Shown: positions 9,288 to 18,794 of the stretch, in pieces
Layout of the letters: each line of letters begins with the position of its first letter
How positions within the stretch are numbered: position 1 is the first letter of the stretch
From: Sphingomonas phyllosphaerae
GTDB taxonomy: Bacteria > Pseudomonadota > Alphaproteobacteria > Sphingomonadales > Sphingomonadaceae
Direction: 5' to 3'
Assembly (NCBI RefSeq): GCF_029623345.1
Contig: NZ_JAPYKH010000007.1
Span: 62,001 to 126,000, forward strand
DNA length: 64,000 nt
Notes under the pieces: model-generated
Database searches by the model: none
Told to the model about the DNA's origin: nothing
The model's input: the letters and a program-made list of their open reading frames with translations, nothing else
Translations under genes and position numbers: made by a program

Positions 9288-10202
9288 GTGAAGGAACAAA
9301 TAGCGCTTGACCGGCTCACTGGCCTCCTCGCGTTCGCGCGCGCGGGAACGCTGGGCAGTTACACCGCCGCTGCACAGTCGCTGTCGATCTCACCCTCGGC
9401 GGTCAGCAAGAGCGTCCAGCGGCTCGAGAAGCAGCTCGGCGTCCCGCTGTTCACGCGTACAACTCGCTCGTTGACGCTGACCGCGGAGGGGCGAGAGCTC
9501 CACGAACCGGCAGTCCGGCTGCTGCGCGACGCGGAGGAGATCGGGCAGGTAGCGGCGTCTACGCGATCGGAGCCGTCGGGCAGCTTGCGGATCGCGACCT
9601 CGCTGCCGATCGGGGTGCACGTGATCGCGCCGGCGCTCCCTGCGTTCCGTCGTCGATATCCTAAGCTGTCGATCGACCTGCGGCTGAGCGACCGCTTCGT
9701 GAACATCGTCGAGGAGGGGATCGACATCGCCGTCCGCATCGGCGACCTCGCTGACTCGCAACTCTTGTCGCGTAAACTGGCGCCGGTGCAGCTCTGCTGC
9801 TTCGCATCCCCTGCCTACCTCGCCGAGCGCGGGATCCCGACGCACCCAGACGACCTGGCCGATCATGATACGGTCACGCTTCGCTATCAGAGCACCGGGC
9901 AGCCGCTGCGCTGGCCGTTTCGGATCGGAGGCAAGGTGGTCGAGGTCGTCCCGCCCTCAACACTGACCGTCGACGTCAGCGAGGCCCTCGTTGCCATGCT
10001 CGCCGCCGGTGCCGGCATCGGCATGGGCGCCACGTTCGTCACGGCACCATATGTCGCGCGCGGCGAGCTGGTCCCGGTGCTGGCCGACTTCGCGGTGGAG
10101 CGTAACAATATCACGGCGCTCTGGCCGGAGAGCCGCCGGGTCAACCCAGCGGTGCGTGCGGCGCTCGGTATGCTGGACGAAGCGTTCGGGAGCCGTGGTT
10201 AG
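9288..10202 (+). CDS. LysR-family transcriptional regulator
   Basis: 304 residues from a GTG at 9288 ([19 protein letters not shown]). The N-terminal winged helix-turn-helix is typical ([21 protein letters not shown], then [15 protein letters not shown]), followed by a substrate-binding domain of the CrgA/ToxR-like type ([20 protein letters not shown]). Divergent from the oxidoreductase at 8186; the 88-base shared gap should contain its operator. Its ligand is unknown but is likely related to the partner enzyme's electrophilic substrates. Confidence 0.93.
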   Translation: MKEQIALDRLTGLLAFARAGTLGSYTAAAQSLSISPSAVSKSVQRLEKQLGVPLFTRTTRSLTLTAEGRELHEPAVRLLRDAEEIGQVAASTRSEPSGSLRIATSLPIGVHVIAPALPAFRRRYPKLSIDLRLSDRFVNIVEEGIDIAVRIGDLADSQLLSRKLAPVQLCCFASPAYLAERGIPTHPDDLADHDTVTLRYQSTGQPLRWPFRIGGKVVEVVPPSTLTVDVSEALVAMLAAGAGIGMGATFVTAPYVARGELVPVLADFAVERNNITALWPESRRVNPAVRAALGMLDEAFGSRG

Positions 10203-10427
10203 CCGCCGGTTGCCAAGCTATACCGGTATCAGTTCTGCCTTGTGCGAGATGAACGAGTGATCGGAAGTGACGAGCGACAAAGCGCATCTGAACGGCTGCA
10301 TATGGGTCGTCGTTGAACGGCTTTCGACCATGTTGAGCCATCGTCACGGCCTTCCGGACATCTTCTACGCGGCGACGCAAATTCGTGTCACCCCAATGAT
10401 TCAACCTGATCGGAAGCCGCTCCGGCG
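10203..10427. other. Intergenic between convergent genes
   Basis: 225 bases separating the LysR stop from the PEP-CTERM gene stop. No reading frame of coding character and no strong stem-loop was seen. Confidence 0.3.
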
Positions 10428-11132
10428 TCAGGCCATCGCGACCTGCCGCCGGCGCCGGCGCAGGGCCGCGCCGGTGATGGCGAACCCGCTTAGCATCATC
10501 GCCCACGTCGCAGGTTCCGGCACCGGCGGCGTATAGTCGTAGGTCAGCTTGAAGTTTAGCCACCCGCACAGATCTTCCGCACCCGCATTCCACAGCACCG
10601 AACATCCGCCGGGAACCTGGCGATAAGTGGCGCCGGCCATCCCAGTGAACACCGTATCGCTTGGCGTCGAATAGAAGTAACCGAGATCGAACCCGGTGAA
10701 GGTATTTCGCTTTCCGACGAACAACGCAGTGTCAAATGTGAGCGACGCGGTACCTGACAGTTGTACGTCCATGAAGCCGGTGTAGAGCGGCCCTCCCAGC
10801 GGTTGGGTGGTGACTGTGGTCGTGCCCGAACCCGAGATTGGCACCAGCACCGATGCGATCGCCGGATTGTAGCTGCTCAACTGCCACTGACCTGTCGCGC
10901 TCCACGTGATCGGCGCAGTCATCGCGGTCGCGGTTTGCACCCCCCACATCCGGTACTTGGTCACGCTGATATCGAGCGTCACCTTGTCGAGTTGCCCCAG
11001 GCGGGTGTCGAACCCATCGAAGCCGCGCAAGATGACCTCGTTATCGTTCTGGACGATAGTGGCGGCGGATGCCGCGCCGGTGCCAAAAGCCGCAAGCGCT
11101 GCAGCCGTAATCAGGACGGCGGAACGGTTCAT
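10428..11132 (-). CDS. PEP-CTERM sorting-domain exported protein
   Basis: Start ATG at 11132 gives MNRSAVLITAAALAAFG, a Sec signal peptide cleaved near ASAA. The mature part is beta-rich with many T, S and G. The C-terminus has the sorting signal VPEPATWAMM, a hydrophobic segment (LSGFAITGAAL) and the basic tail RRRRRQ. PEP-CTERM proteins are exported, processed by exosortase and tied to exopolysaccharide or surface display. No exosortase gene is in this window, so the enzyme must be encoded elsewhere. Apparently monocistronic. Confidence 0.9.
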   Translation of the reverse strand: MNRSAVLITAAALAAFGTGAASAATIVQNDNEVILRGFDGFDTRLGQLDKVTLDISVTKYRMWGVQTATAMTAPITWSATGQWQLSSYNPAIASVLVPISGSGTTTVTTQPLGGPLYTGFMDVQLSGTASLTFDTALFVGKRNTFTGFDLGYFYSTPSDTVFTGMAGATYRQVPGGCSVLWNAGAEDLCGWLNFKLTYDYTPPVPEPATWAMMLSGFAITGAALRRRRRQVAMA

Positions 11133-11460
11133 GACATACCCCCAAATCCGGCCGAGCCAAGAATAGCCGTTCATCCGCGGTTAACGTCAGTGTGCACTCT
11201 CCCGAAGCTTTTTTTCTTCCAATCCGACAAAATAAGCGATGTTCTATGATGGCACGCGAGAAGCAGATCGCGCTGAAAAAAGCGTTCTTCGGACATCACG
11301 GTCGGCTCATCCAGGCCTGCCTCTAGCAGTTTGAAACGCGTAAACGGGCGAGCCGCTACTCGCCCCGAGCGGGTACCCGGACGCTTGACCCTGCCATCTA
11401 CACTAGCGGCGATCTTCGTGAGTTCGTCGCCCTGAAGCGAAACGGCGATTAGAGCGGTGA

Positions 11461-11550
11461 GGTGAACGAGCGGGCGGAGTTGAGGAGCGGGGAGGGGCGC
11501 CTGAGTTGAGAAGCGGGGCAGGGGCGCCTGAGTGATCGATTGTGGGTCTC
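11461..11550 (+). repeat. Dispersed repeat family C, copy 1 (with internal duplication)
   Basis: Starts ggtgaacgagcgggcggagt and ends cctgagtgatcgattgtggg plus tctc. The middle (tgaggagcggggaggggcgcc) is repeated almost exactly at 11507-11527, making this copy longer than the other seven. Confidence 0.65.
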
Positions 11551-11646
11551 CCCGGCCGAGGAGTGGCTGACCGCCTAATAGCCCATCTTGGCCGTTCCCG
11601 ACGCCCATCGGTTTTCCACAACTTGCTGCTCTGGGAAGCTCGCGAC

Positions 11647-11760
11647 TTTCCCATTTCTCCGTCTCCACTTAGCCGTTTCGGGAACGTGCATTCGGGGACA
11701 TATCTTGGGAAAGCGGGTGCCCCGGGCGCCTGGGGGTACGATCGGCGCGGTCTCTTCCCC
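11647..11760 (+). repeat. Dispersed repeat family B, copy 1
   Basis: Contains CCGTTTCGGGAACGTGCATT, then tcttgggaaag, then gggggtacgatcggcgc. These line up in order with copy 3 near 58580-58720 (CCGTTCCGGGAAGATGCAAT, ttttgggaaaa, ggggccgtacgatgggc). A shorter version is at 14325-14395. Confidence 0.6.
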
Positions 11761-11891
11761 GCGTCGCGTTCCCAATCGGGAATGAAGGGGTCCGCTTGAC
11801 CCTGTAGCAGCTAGAGCCCTTATGGCGCTTCCTCGCTCAGCGTCGCGATGACCGCGCCGTCCATGTTGAGGACGGTGATGTGCGATATCGG

Positions 11892-13874
11892 ATGAACGCC
11901 AACAGCTTGGTGGCGTCGTCACTTTCGTTTGCGAGCTTGGCCCTGACGGCGACCGCCGCAGCAGCACAGGATCGACCTGCGACACCAGCACAGCAAGAAT
12001 CTGTAGAGGAAGCCGAGGAAGGCGAGGAGATCGTCGTGCAGGCGACCCGTACCGGTCGTCGTGTGCAGGACGAGCCGATCCGCGTCGAGGTGCTGGACCG
12101 GGAGGAGATCGAAGAGAAGATCGCGATGGTGCCCGGCAACATTGCCATGCTGGTCAACGAGACGCCTGGCCTGCGTGTCCAGGTCACATCGCCGGCGCTG
12201 GGAGCGGCAAATGTCCGGGTTCAGGGGTTAAAGGGCCGTTACATCCAAATCCTCGCCGATGGCCTGCCGCTCTACGGCGGGCAGACCCCTTCCATCGGCC
12301 TTCTCCAGATCCCGCCGACCGACCTGGGCCAGGTCGAGATCATCAAGGGGGCGGCGTCGGCGCTCTACGGCCCGTCCGCGCTGGGCGGCGTCGTCAATCT
12401 CGTGTCGCGGCGGCCGTCGCCGGCGCAGCAAGGCGAGCTGCTGCTGAACGCAACGAGCCGGGGCGGCCAAGACGTGACCGCCTATAACTCGGGTCCGCTG
12501 ACCGACACGCTCAGCTACTCGTTAACCGGCGGGTTCAACCGGCAGGACCGGCAGGACATAGATGGCGACGGTTGGGCGAACATACCCGGCTATGATCGCT
12601 GGACGATCCGGCCGCGGCTATTCTGGGAGGGCGCGAGCGGCGCAAAAGCTTATCTGACCGTCGGCGCGCTCGCCGAGCAGCGTCGCGGCGGCACGCTGCC
12701 CGACCGCGTAGTACCGGACGGTTCGCCCTTCGCCCAGAATTAGCGCAGCCGACGGTTCGACGTCGGCCTCAACGCGCAGGCCCCGATCGAGGGCGTCGGC
12801 ACGTTCTATCTGCGCGCGTCGGGTGTCACCCAGGCCCACCGACATACCTTTGGCGACGTGATCGAGAACGATCGCCACAACACCGTCCTGACCGAGGCAT
12901 CGCTGGGCGGCGGCACCAGCGGCACGACCTGGCTCGCCGGTGCTGCCTACCAAGTGGACAGCTATTGCTCGCGCACCTTCCCAGCTTTCGACTACACCTA
13001 CCGCGTGCCCGCGCTGTTCGTGCAGGCCGAGCAGAAGCTGTCGGCGAACCTGACGCTGGCGGGCAGCGCCCGCCTCGATGATCACAGCGAATACGGCACG
13101 CGGATCAGCCCGCGCGTGTCGGCGTTGTTCCGGCCCGGACCCTTCACCGTGCGCGCGTCGCTCGGCCGGGGATTTTACGCGCCCACGCCGTTCATCGAAG
13201 AGGTGGAGGCGGCCGGGCTGTCGCGGATCGCGCCGCTGCGCGGCTTGCGAGCCGAGACGGCCGACACCGCCTCGATCGACTTCGGCTATACGCGCGGGGC
13301 GATCGAAGCGAGCCTGACGCTGTTTGGGTCGAACATCGACCATGCCGTCCAGCTCCGCGACGTGAGCGCCACCCGCGCCGAGCTGGTCAACGCCGATGGC
13401 GTGACGCGCACACGCGGAGCCGAGCTCCTGCTGCGCTACCGTCTGAACGCCATTACCTTCACCGGAAGCTATGTCCGCACCGACGCGCGCGAACCGAACC
13501 CGGACGGCATCGGCCGGCGCTTGGTCCCGCTCACCCCGCGCAATACCGCCGGGCTGACGGCGGTGTGGGAGAAGCACGACCGCGGCCGGATCGGGCTGGA
13601 GGCCTATTACACCGGACGTCAGAGCCTTGAGGACAATCCCTATCGCAGCCGGAGCCGTTCCTATGTCGAACTGGGGGCGATGGGCGAGCTGAAGCTGGGC
13701 AAGGTCAGCCTGTTCCTCAACGCCGAGAACCTGCTGGACGTCCGCCAGACCCGCTACGATCCGCCGCTGCTGCCCCGGCGCGCGCCGGACGGGGCGTGGA
13801 CCGTTGATGCCTGGGGGCCGCTCGACGGTCGCACGATCAATGGCGGCGTCCGCTTCCGGTTCGGTGCGGATTGA
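11892..13874 (+). pseudogene. TonB-dependent receptor with an in-frame stop
   Basis: From ATG 11892 the frame encodes a signal peptide (LALTATAAAA), a TonB box region (EEIVVQATRTGRRV) and a plug (NVRVQGLKGRYIQILADGLP, then QVEIIKGAASALYGPSALGG). A single TAG at 12741-12743 interrupts the frame after residue 283. The same frame then runs open to 13874, covering the barrel and ending GVRFRFGAD. At about 660 codons it is full length for a CirA/FepA/BtuB-sized receiver of metal chelates. Apart from the nonsense codon no decay is seen, so inactivation is recent, or the base is a sequence error. Neighbouring CDF and MerR fragments suggest a former metal locus. Confidence 0.85.
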
Positions 13875-14156
13875 GCCAGCTCGACCCGCGCCTTGCGGAT
13901 GATCTGCCAGCCCCCGGAGACGCCGAGGCCGGCGAAGATCGCGGCGACCGCGATATCCGGCCAGCCCGTGCCGGTGCCGAACACGCCGAACGCCGCGGCA
14001 ACGGCGGCGACGTTGCCGATCGCGTCGTTCCGCGAGCATATCCAGACCGATTGCCGGTTGGCGTCGCCGCTTCGATGCCGCCAGAGCAGAGCGGCGCAGA
14101 CCAGGTTGGCGATCAGTGCCGCCACACCCACGATCCCCATCGTCTTCGCGCCCGGC
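13869..14156 (-). pseudogene. CDF cation efflux transporter, C-terminal-half fragment
   Basis: Minus-strand frame with the conserved CDF block GIVGVAALIANLVCAALLW, then GDANRQSVWICSRNDAIGN and GTGWPDIAVAAIFAGL. This is the C-terminal membrane part of CzcD-like zinc/cobalt/cadmium efflux proteins. The N-terminal half is missing: homology stops at about 14155, where a MerR fragment begins on the other strand. The frame reads on past the TBDT 3' end to a stop at 13754, so the natural C-terminus is blurred too. Non-functional. Confidence 0.8.
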
Positions 14157-14173
14157 AGCATGCCCGATGCTGC
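14155..14173. repeat. Inverted repeat at the CDF/MerR breakpoint
   Basis: GCAGCAT, five-base loop, ATGCTGC, exactly where the two truncated divergent genes meet. It may mark the deletion junction. Confidence 0.5.
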
Positions 14174-14324
14174 CACCGACGCTATAGCCCAGCAGGTGGA
14201 GCGCAAGCTCGCCGATCTGACCGCACTTCGCCGCGAGCTAAAGGCGGTAATTGATTCCTGTGACGGCGGCACCGTGGCCGAATGTCGGATCATCGAGGCG
14301 CTTGGGCCGACCATCGATGGCTGA
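14157..14324 (+). pseudogene. MerR-family regulator, C-terminal fragment
   Basis: Plus-strand peptide beginning about DAIAQQVERKLADLTALRR, then VIDSCDGGTVAECRIIEALG. This matches the dimerisation helix and metal-binding loop of metal-responsive MerR proteins, where 'CDGG....CRI.EAL' carries the ligand cysteines. The DNA-binding N-terminus is lost. With the CDF fragment on the opposite strand it forms a divergent pair in which both genes lack their 5' halves, as one deletion removing the shared promoter side would produce. Confidence 0.75.
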
Positions 14325-14395
14325 ACCTTCCCAAATACGGGTTTTGGGAACGATTGGCCTTTCTCATTTCTCTATCGTTTTCGGGAAGGTCGGGG
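14325..14395 (+). repeat. Dispersed repeat family B, copy 2 (short)
   Basis: Carries acgggttttgggaacg, ctttctcatttctct and gttttcgggaagg, all variants of blocks in copies 1 and 3, but in a different order. Right flank of the metal islet whose left flank holds copy 1. Confidence 0.5.
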
Positions 14396-14442
14396 AGGGC
14401 TGCGAAGGCAAATTCGACGCCCGTGAGTGCCTTCCGCACAAC

Positions 14443-14503
14443 ATGAATGAGCGGCGGAAGTAAGCGACTCGACCCGACGCCGCGAATGGCCGAATGTGGG
14501 TCG
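14443..14503 (+). repeat. Dispersed repeat family C, copy 2
   Basis: Starts atgaatgagcggcggaag and ends ggccgaatgtgggtc. Lies between the convergent MerR fragment and the TBDT at 14804. More diverged than the other copies. Confidence 0.5.
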
Positions 14504-14803
14504 TTCGCCATAAGCTCCTTTGGTGGCGGGCTTGGCTTTGAAGCGCTCAAACGTTCAACGCCGGGCGAGGCGGAGGCGGCACCTTCGCCGGCCGCAGTGC
14601 TGAGGACATTGGAACGGCAGCGGCTTCGCTCGCCACGAGAGGACTGGCAGCACCCACTAGGCCGGTCCCAAGGACTGTCCGACGATGAAACTGCATGTCC
14701 AATCCCTCCTTTTTCTGCGTGGTGGTTATTCTAACTTGGTATATCGCAATTTAATCACGTCACTTCCCCCGTAGATGAACGTAAGCAGGGCTCAGAGATT
14801 GTC
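14504..14803. other. Intergenic region without a recognised gene
   Basis: 300 bases before the 3' end of the TBDT gene. Contains a comparatively AT-rich patch (14700-14770) but no credible gene, and no clear terminator stem was found. Confidence 0.3.
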
Positions 14804-17701
14804 CTAATACGTCAGTCGTGCAGTTATGCTCACGCGGCGATCATTGAGTACCGAAGACTGCGGCCTGCTTGCAACACCGTAATAGGTTCGGTTCTCCGTA
14901 TTCGTCAGATTGATACCGTCTACTGTCAGAGCGAAGTTTGGTGTTACCGTGACCGTGGCAGAGGCATCGAGCTGACCGCGCGCGTCGTTGAAAATCGGCA
15001 GGTTACCCGAACCATTGCCGCGTGTTGTCACGACGTACTTAGAGCGCCAATTGTAGGCCACCCGAGCCGACAGCGGCCCGCGATCGTAGAAACCGATGAG
15101 ATTGTAGCTGTACTTCGACAGTTGCTCGAGCGGCACGGTCAACGCAGCGCCGCTCGTGTCCTGCGCATCCGGCGATGGCGCCTTGCTGTCGACAAAGGTG
15201 AAGTTCGCCTGCGTGCCGAACCCCGACAGCCATCCCGGCAAGAAGTCGAAGAAGGTGTTGCCGCCGACTTCGAAGCCCTTGATCGTTCCATCGTCGCCGT
15301 TGACGGGGCGCGTGACCTGATAGACGTAGTCGACACCATTAAACGAGTAAGTTTCGGGTGCGGTGATCGTGGCAATGAAGCCGTCGACCTTCTTGTAGAA
15401 GCCCGCCGCATAGATCGATCCGGTGCGAGAGAAGTAATATTCCAGGCTAGCGTCGAGCTGGTCCGCGGTAAGCGGGCGTAGGTCGGCGTTGCCCGAGGTG
15501 GCGGTGCGCTGACCGTTGGCGGGATTGTTCTCGAAGATCGTGATATTGGGGTTGAGCTGGTCGAAGCCCGGCCGGGTCAGCGCCTTGGACGCGGCGACGC
15601 GCAGCTGCAGCTCGTCGGTAAAGTGGAACGTCAGGTTCAGGCTTGGCAGCGCCTTGGTATAATCAGAGTCGACGTTGACGGGATTGAAGGTGATCGGGCC
15701 GTTGCCGAAGACTGGCGCACCGGTCGTGGCATCCGTCCCAGTCTGCACCCGGGGAGACGAGCCGACGAAGCCTGCGGTGCTGACCTTGGTTTTGATGACG
15801 CGCACGCCAATGTTGCCGTCGATCGGAACGCCACCCCCGGTGCCGAAACGCGCCACGCCGTAGGCGGTATACGTCTTCTCGCCCTGCGTGTTGCGGTCGG
15901 ACGGCGCGTAACCGACGCCGTCGAGCAGTGACTGACGCTGCGACGTGTCTACAAAGGGTGCGAGCGCCTGGCGAGTGGCGCCGTAATCGAGCACAGTATC
16001 GCGATTGAAGAAGACCGCGCTCGCGGGCACATCCTGAAAGCCGCGGTAAAGATCGCCGCGGAACAGCCGCTGCTCGTAGAGATCGGGCGAGAGCGCGCGG
16101 GTGAGGCCGTAATATTGATAGGTCGAGCTGTCGGTCACTGCCGAGCGATCGGTATAGCGCAGGCCGCCCGCGAGCGACTTCACGAAGCCGCCGTCGACCT
16201 TGTATTCGGCGTCGAGGCGCCCGGCATGTTCGGTCCCGACCGAATGCTCGATATGGTCGAGATAGCCCGCTCCCGAGGCGTAATTGGCCGGATCGCTGAC
16301 CAGCCCGTTGCCGTTGGCGGGATCGTTGTCGGGCGAGATGATCATCGACGGCACGCCGCTGCCGACTGAGGTGGTCAGCCGCTCGGCGGTGGAGCCGAGA
16401 ATGACGATCGAGCGCTGACCATCGGTGACGCCGCGGATGTACTGGAAGTCGCCGTTGATCGTCAGCCGGTCGCTTGGCCGCCACTTCGCGTTGAGCGAGT
16501 AATCGCTGGTGACCGAGTGGCGCTGCTCAAGGCTGGTGTTGGCATTGACCGGCACGTTTACGAACGTGCCGCTTCGGAAATTGCCCTCGCTGTCGTAGGT
16601 GAACGGCTGAGCGAAGTCCGGCGTGATCGGATTGTCTCCGGTATAGGCGAAGAAGCTGTAGTCGCCGTAGCGGAACTTGTAGTCCGACCGGACATATTCG
16701 GCGGTGACGTCGATCGTGTCGGTCGGGCGCCACTGCACCGCGGCGTCGATGCCGAGGCGGCGGCGGTCGCCGAGATACTGGCCGATGCCGACGCCGTGCG
16801 AGAGGTAGGTCGGCTGGCCTAGCCGGCCGAGCCCCTGGGCGGTGGCATAGTCGGTTGCATTGACCGGCGCGCCGCTTGCGTTCAGCTGGTCGTTGAGCAG
16901 GTAGAAGGGCTGGCTCGATATCTGGTCCTGGCGGAACGCGGTCTCCTGATAGGCGACGTCGAGGAGCACACCGATTTCGCCGACGCCGGTCTGCCAGCGA
17001 TCCGACACGAGCAGGTTCGCCTGCGGCTTGGTGCCGTCGTACAGGTCGTAGTAATTGGCGGTCGCGCTGGCGGAGAGCTTGAAGCCGTTGAAATCGAACG
17101 GCTTACGGGTGCGCAGGTTCACGAGGCCGCCGATGCCGCCCTCGATCAGATTGGCCGAGGGATTCTTGTAGACATCGACGCCGGCGAGCAGCTCGGAGGG
17201 TACGTCCTCCAGGCTCAGCGTGCGGCCATTGTTGGCGGTAAACACGTCGCGGCCGTTGATCTCGGTGCGCACCTGGCTGAGCCCGCGGATCGCGATCGAG
17301 CTTCCCTCGCCGAAGCTGCGCTGGATCTGGATGCCGGTGATCCGCTGCAATGCCTCGGCGACGTTCCGGTCGGGTAGCTTGCCGATGTCCTCGGCGACGA
17401 TCGAGTCGACGATCTGGTCGGCGTTGCGCTTGATCCCTTGCGCGCTGCTGAGGCTCGCGCGAACGCCGGTAATGACGATGTCACCGCCGCTTGCATCGCT
17501 GTTCCCGCTGTTGGGATCGACGGTGCCCTGGTCGCCGCTTGGCGCGGTTACGCCGCTGCTTGCGCCCTGCGCTTGAGGCGCCGTGGCGGAGCCAGCCTGC
17601 GCCACCGCAGGCGTACCCGCCATGAGCAACGCAAGGGTGGAAGCCGTCAGCGCCAGTCGCGCGCGTGCATCGCGCACGATGAACCCGGTTGCCGTCATCA
17701 T
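14804..17701 (-). CDS. TonB-dependent receptor (large oligosaccharide type)
   Basis: Start ATG at 17701 follows an aaaggagg site and is preferred over the frame start at 17761. The 965-residue protein has a signal peptide ending PAVAQA, a TonB-box region (GGDIVITGVRASLSSAQGI), a plug (DIGKLPDRNVAEALQRITGI, then SIAIRGLSQVRTEINGRD) and a long barrel ending RRVSITARLTY. This is the Caulobacter-type TBDT architecture linked to plant-glycan oligomers. With the adjacent SGNH esterase and GH67 stub it fits uptake of xylan-derived, glucuronic-acid-decorated oligosaccharides, although that substrate is an inference. Confidence 0.93.
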   Translation of the reverse strand: MMTATGFIVRDARARLALTASTLALLMAGTPAVAQAGSATAPQAQGASSGVTAPSGDQGTVDPNSGNSDASGGDIVITGVRASLSSAQGIKRNADQIVDSIVAEDIGKLPDRNVAEALQRITGIQIQRSFGEGSSIAIRGLSQVRTEINGRDVFTANNGRTLSLEDVPSELLAGVDVYKNPSANLIEGGIGGLVNLRTRKPFDFNGFKLSASATANYYDLYDGTKPQANLLVSDRWQTGVGEIGVLLDVAYQETAFRQDQISSQPFYLLNDQLNASGAPVNATDYATAQGLGRLGQPTYLSHGVGIGQYLGDRRRLGIDAAVQWRPTDTIDVTAEYVRSDYKFRYGDYSFFAYTGDNPITPDFAQPFTYDSEGNFRSGTFVNVPVNANTSLEQRHSVTSDYSLNAKWRPSDRLTINGDFQYIRGVTDGQRSIVILGSTAERLTTSVGSGVPSMIISPDNDPANGNGLVSDPANYASGAGYLDHIEHSVGTEHAGRLDAEYKVDGGFVKSLAGGLRYTDRSAVTDSSTYQYYGLTRALSPDLYEQRLFRGDLYRGFQDVPASAVFFNRDTVLDYGATRQALAPFVDTSQRQSLLDGVGYAPSDRNTQGEKTYTAYGVARFGTGGGVPIDGNIGVRVIKTKVSTAGFVGSSPRVQTGTDATTGAPVFGNGPITFNPVNVDSDYTKALPSLNLTFHFTDELQLRVAASKALTRPGFDQLNPNITIFENNPANGQRTATSGNADLRPLTADQLDASLEYYFSRTGSIYAAGFYKKVDGFIATITAPETYSFNGVDYVYQVTRPVNGDDGTIKGFEVGGNTFFDFLPGWLSGFGTQANFTFVDSKAPSPDAQDTSGAALTVPLEQLSKYSYNLIGFYDRGPLSARVAYNWRSKYVVTTRGNGSGNLPIFNDARGQLDASATVTVTPNFALTVDGINLTNTENRTYYGVASRPQSSVLNDRRVSITARLTY

Positions 17702-17882
17702 CCTCGTCCTCCTTTGCCGGCGCGACGTCGCCGGTCGGTGTGTTCTCTGTCGGCGTCTCACCGCAGCCGCAGCGGCACCCGAGAACGTTCACTAGAGTAT
17801 CTTTGAGCATATTTATATATGAAATCTCGTGGTACTAGCGAGGTACGGCCAAAAAAAAGACGAGCCGAAGGAGGGCGATAGG

Positions 17883-18716
17883 GTGTTGCGATCTGGTATG
17901 CTGGTGCTGCGAAGCGTAGCCGCCGCTTCCTTCGTGTTCGTGGGAGCCGCGTCGTGTTTGGCCGAGCCCGTCTATCAGAGCTCACCCGAGCGACGGACCG
18001 TACCGGAGCGAGACTGGGGGCCCTGGCTGGGGCCGTTCCGTGCCCGGCTGGTGCCCAGCCTGATGCAAGACTTTGGCGAGCGATACATCTACGCCGAGCG
18101 CAATCGTACGCTCGGCGCGCCGCACGTAGGCGAGCGTCGCGTCGTCTTCCTCGGCGATTCCATCACGGACCGCTGGGACCTCGCGCGATCGTTCCCCGGC
18201 AGGCCCTACGTGAATCGAGGTATCGGCAGCCAAGTGACCAGCCAGCTGGTCCTACGGTTCCACCAGGATGTCGTCTCGCTGCAAGCCGCGGTGGTGGTGG
18301 TTCTCGCCGGCGTGAACGATGTGCAGGGCTTTCTCCAGCAGGGGAGTGATGAGGAGATCGAGGCCAATTGGGAGGCGCTGGGTGACTTGGCGGACCGCCA
18401 CGGCATCGCTGCGGTCTTTGGATCATTGTTACCAGTCAACGGCGACACGCCTGCGGCGGTCGACGTGCTCCGCGAGCGCGATCCGGCGAGGTTACGCAGG
18501 CTCAACGATTGGCTACGGGCTTTTTGCCTCCGGCGCGGTTACGTCTACGCTGACTACTACACCGCGATGGTCGACCAGCGCGGTTTGATGCGCCGCGAGC
18601 TGACGGAGGACGGTATTCATCCCTTACGTGCGGGCTACGCGCTCATGGCCACCGTTGCTGACGCGGCAATTGGAAAGGCTTTGTTGCAGCATCGGCGTGA
18701 AGCTGGTCATCGGTAA
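17883..18716 (+). CDS. Exported SGNH/GDSL-family esterase
   Basis: GTG at 17883 follows an aaggaggg site seven bases upstream; ATG at 17898 is the alternative. A signal peptide (VAAASFVFVGAASC) precedes an SGNH hydrolase: block I VVFLGDSITDRW (Ser93), block II glycine in GIGSQ, block III AGVND and block V DGIHP with the catalytic Asp and His. Such enzymes deacetylate xylan or other glycans in the periplasm. Divergent from the oligosaccharide TBDT and near a GH67 stub, so a carbohydrate deacetylase is most likely. Confidence 0.88.
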   Translation: MLRSGMLVLRSVAAASFVFVGAASCLAEPVYQSSPERRTVPERDWGPWLGPFRARLVPSLMQDFGERYIYAERNRTLGAPHVGERRVVFLGDSITDRWDLARSFPGRPYVNRGIGSQVTSQLVLRFHQDVVSLQAAVVVVLAGVNDVQGFLQQGSDEEIEANWEALGDLADRHGIAAVFGSLLPVNGDTPAAVDVLRERDPARLRRLNDWLRAFCLRRGYVYADYYTAMVDQRGLMRRELTEDGIHPLRAGYALMATVADAAIGKALLQHRREAGHR

Positions 18717-18794
18717 GGTTCCGTAGCGGCACGCTGGTGCTTGGTTCGCAATAGCAGGAGAACGCCCCTTTCGGCCTCGCGCGCGTCCATCTTC

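Larger units (their letters stand above)
11133..11891. other. Repeat-bearing intergenic region
   Basis: About 760 bases between divergent genes. It holds repeat C copy 1 (11461-11550) and repeat B copy 1 (11647-11760). At 11821-11890 the minus strand has a 23-codon open stretch ending TVLNMDGAVIATLSEEAP that could be the tail of a lost gene. The 165-aa minus frame across 11171-11668 crosses the repeats and is not credible. Confidence 0.4.

Noticed and set aside
11171..11668. 165-aa minus-strand ORF
   Set aside because: Crosses repeat C copy 1 and its duplication; no family resemblance.
11821..11890. Minus-strand peptide TVLNMDGAVIATLSEEAP as a gene end
   Set aside because: Looks protein-like but is only 23 codons and I could not tie it to a family; noted in the intergenic entry only.
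12618..14039. 473-aa minus-strand ORF
   Set aside because: Antisense to the TonB receptor barrel; the plus strand has the receptor's plug and barrel motifs.
17829..17882. Upstream extension of the SGNH esterase from a GTG at 17829
   Set aside because: It adds a charged lysine-rich leader before the signal peptide, whereas GTG 17883 has a strong ribosome site at the correct distance.
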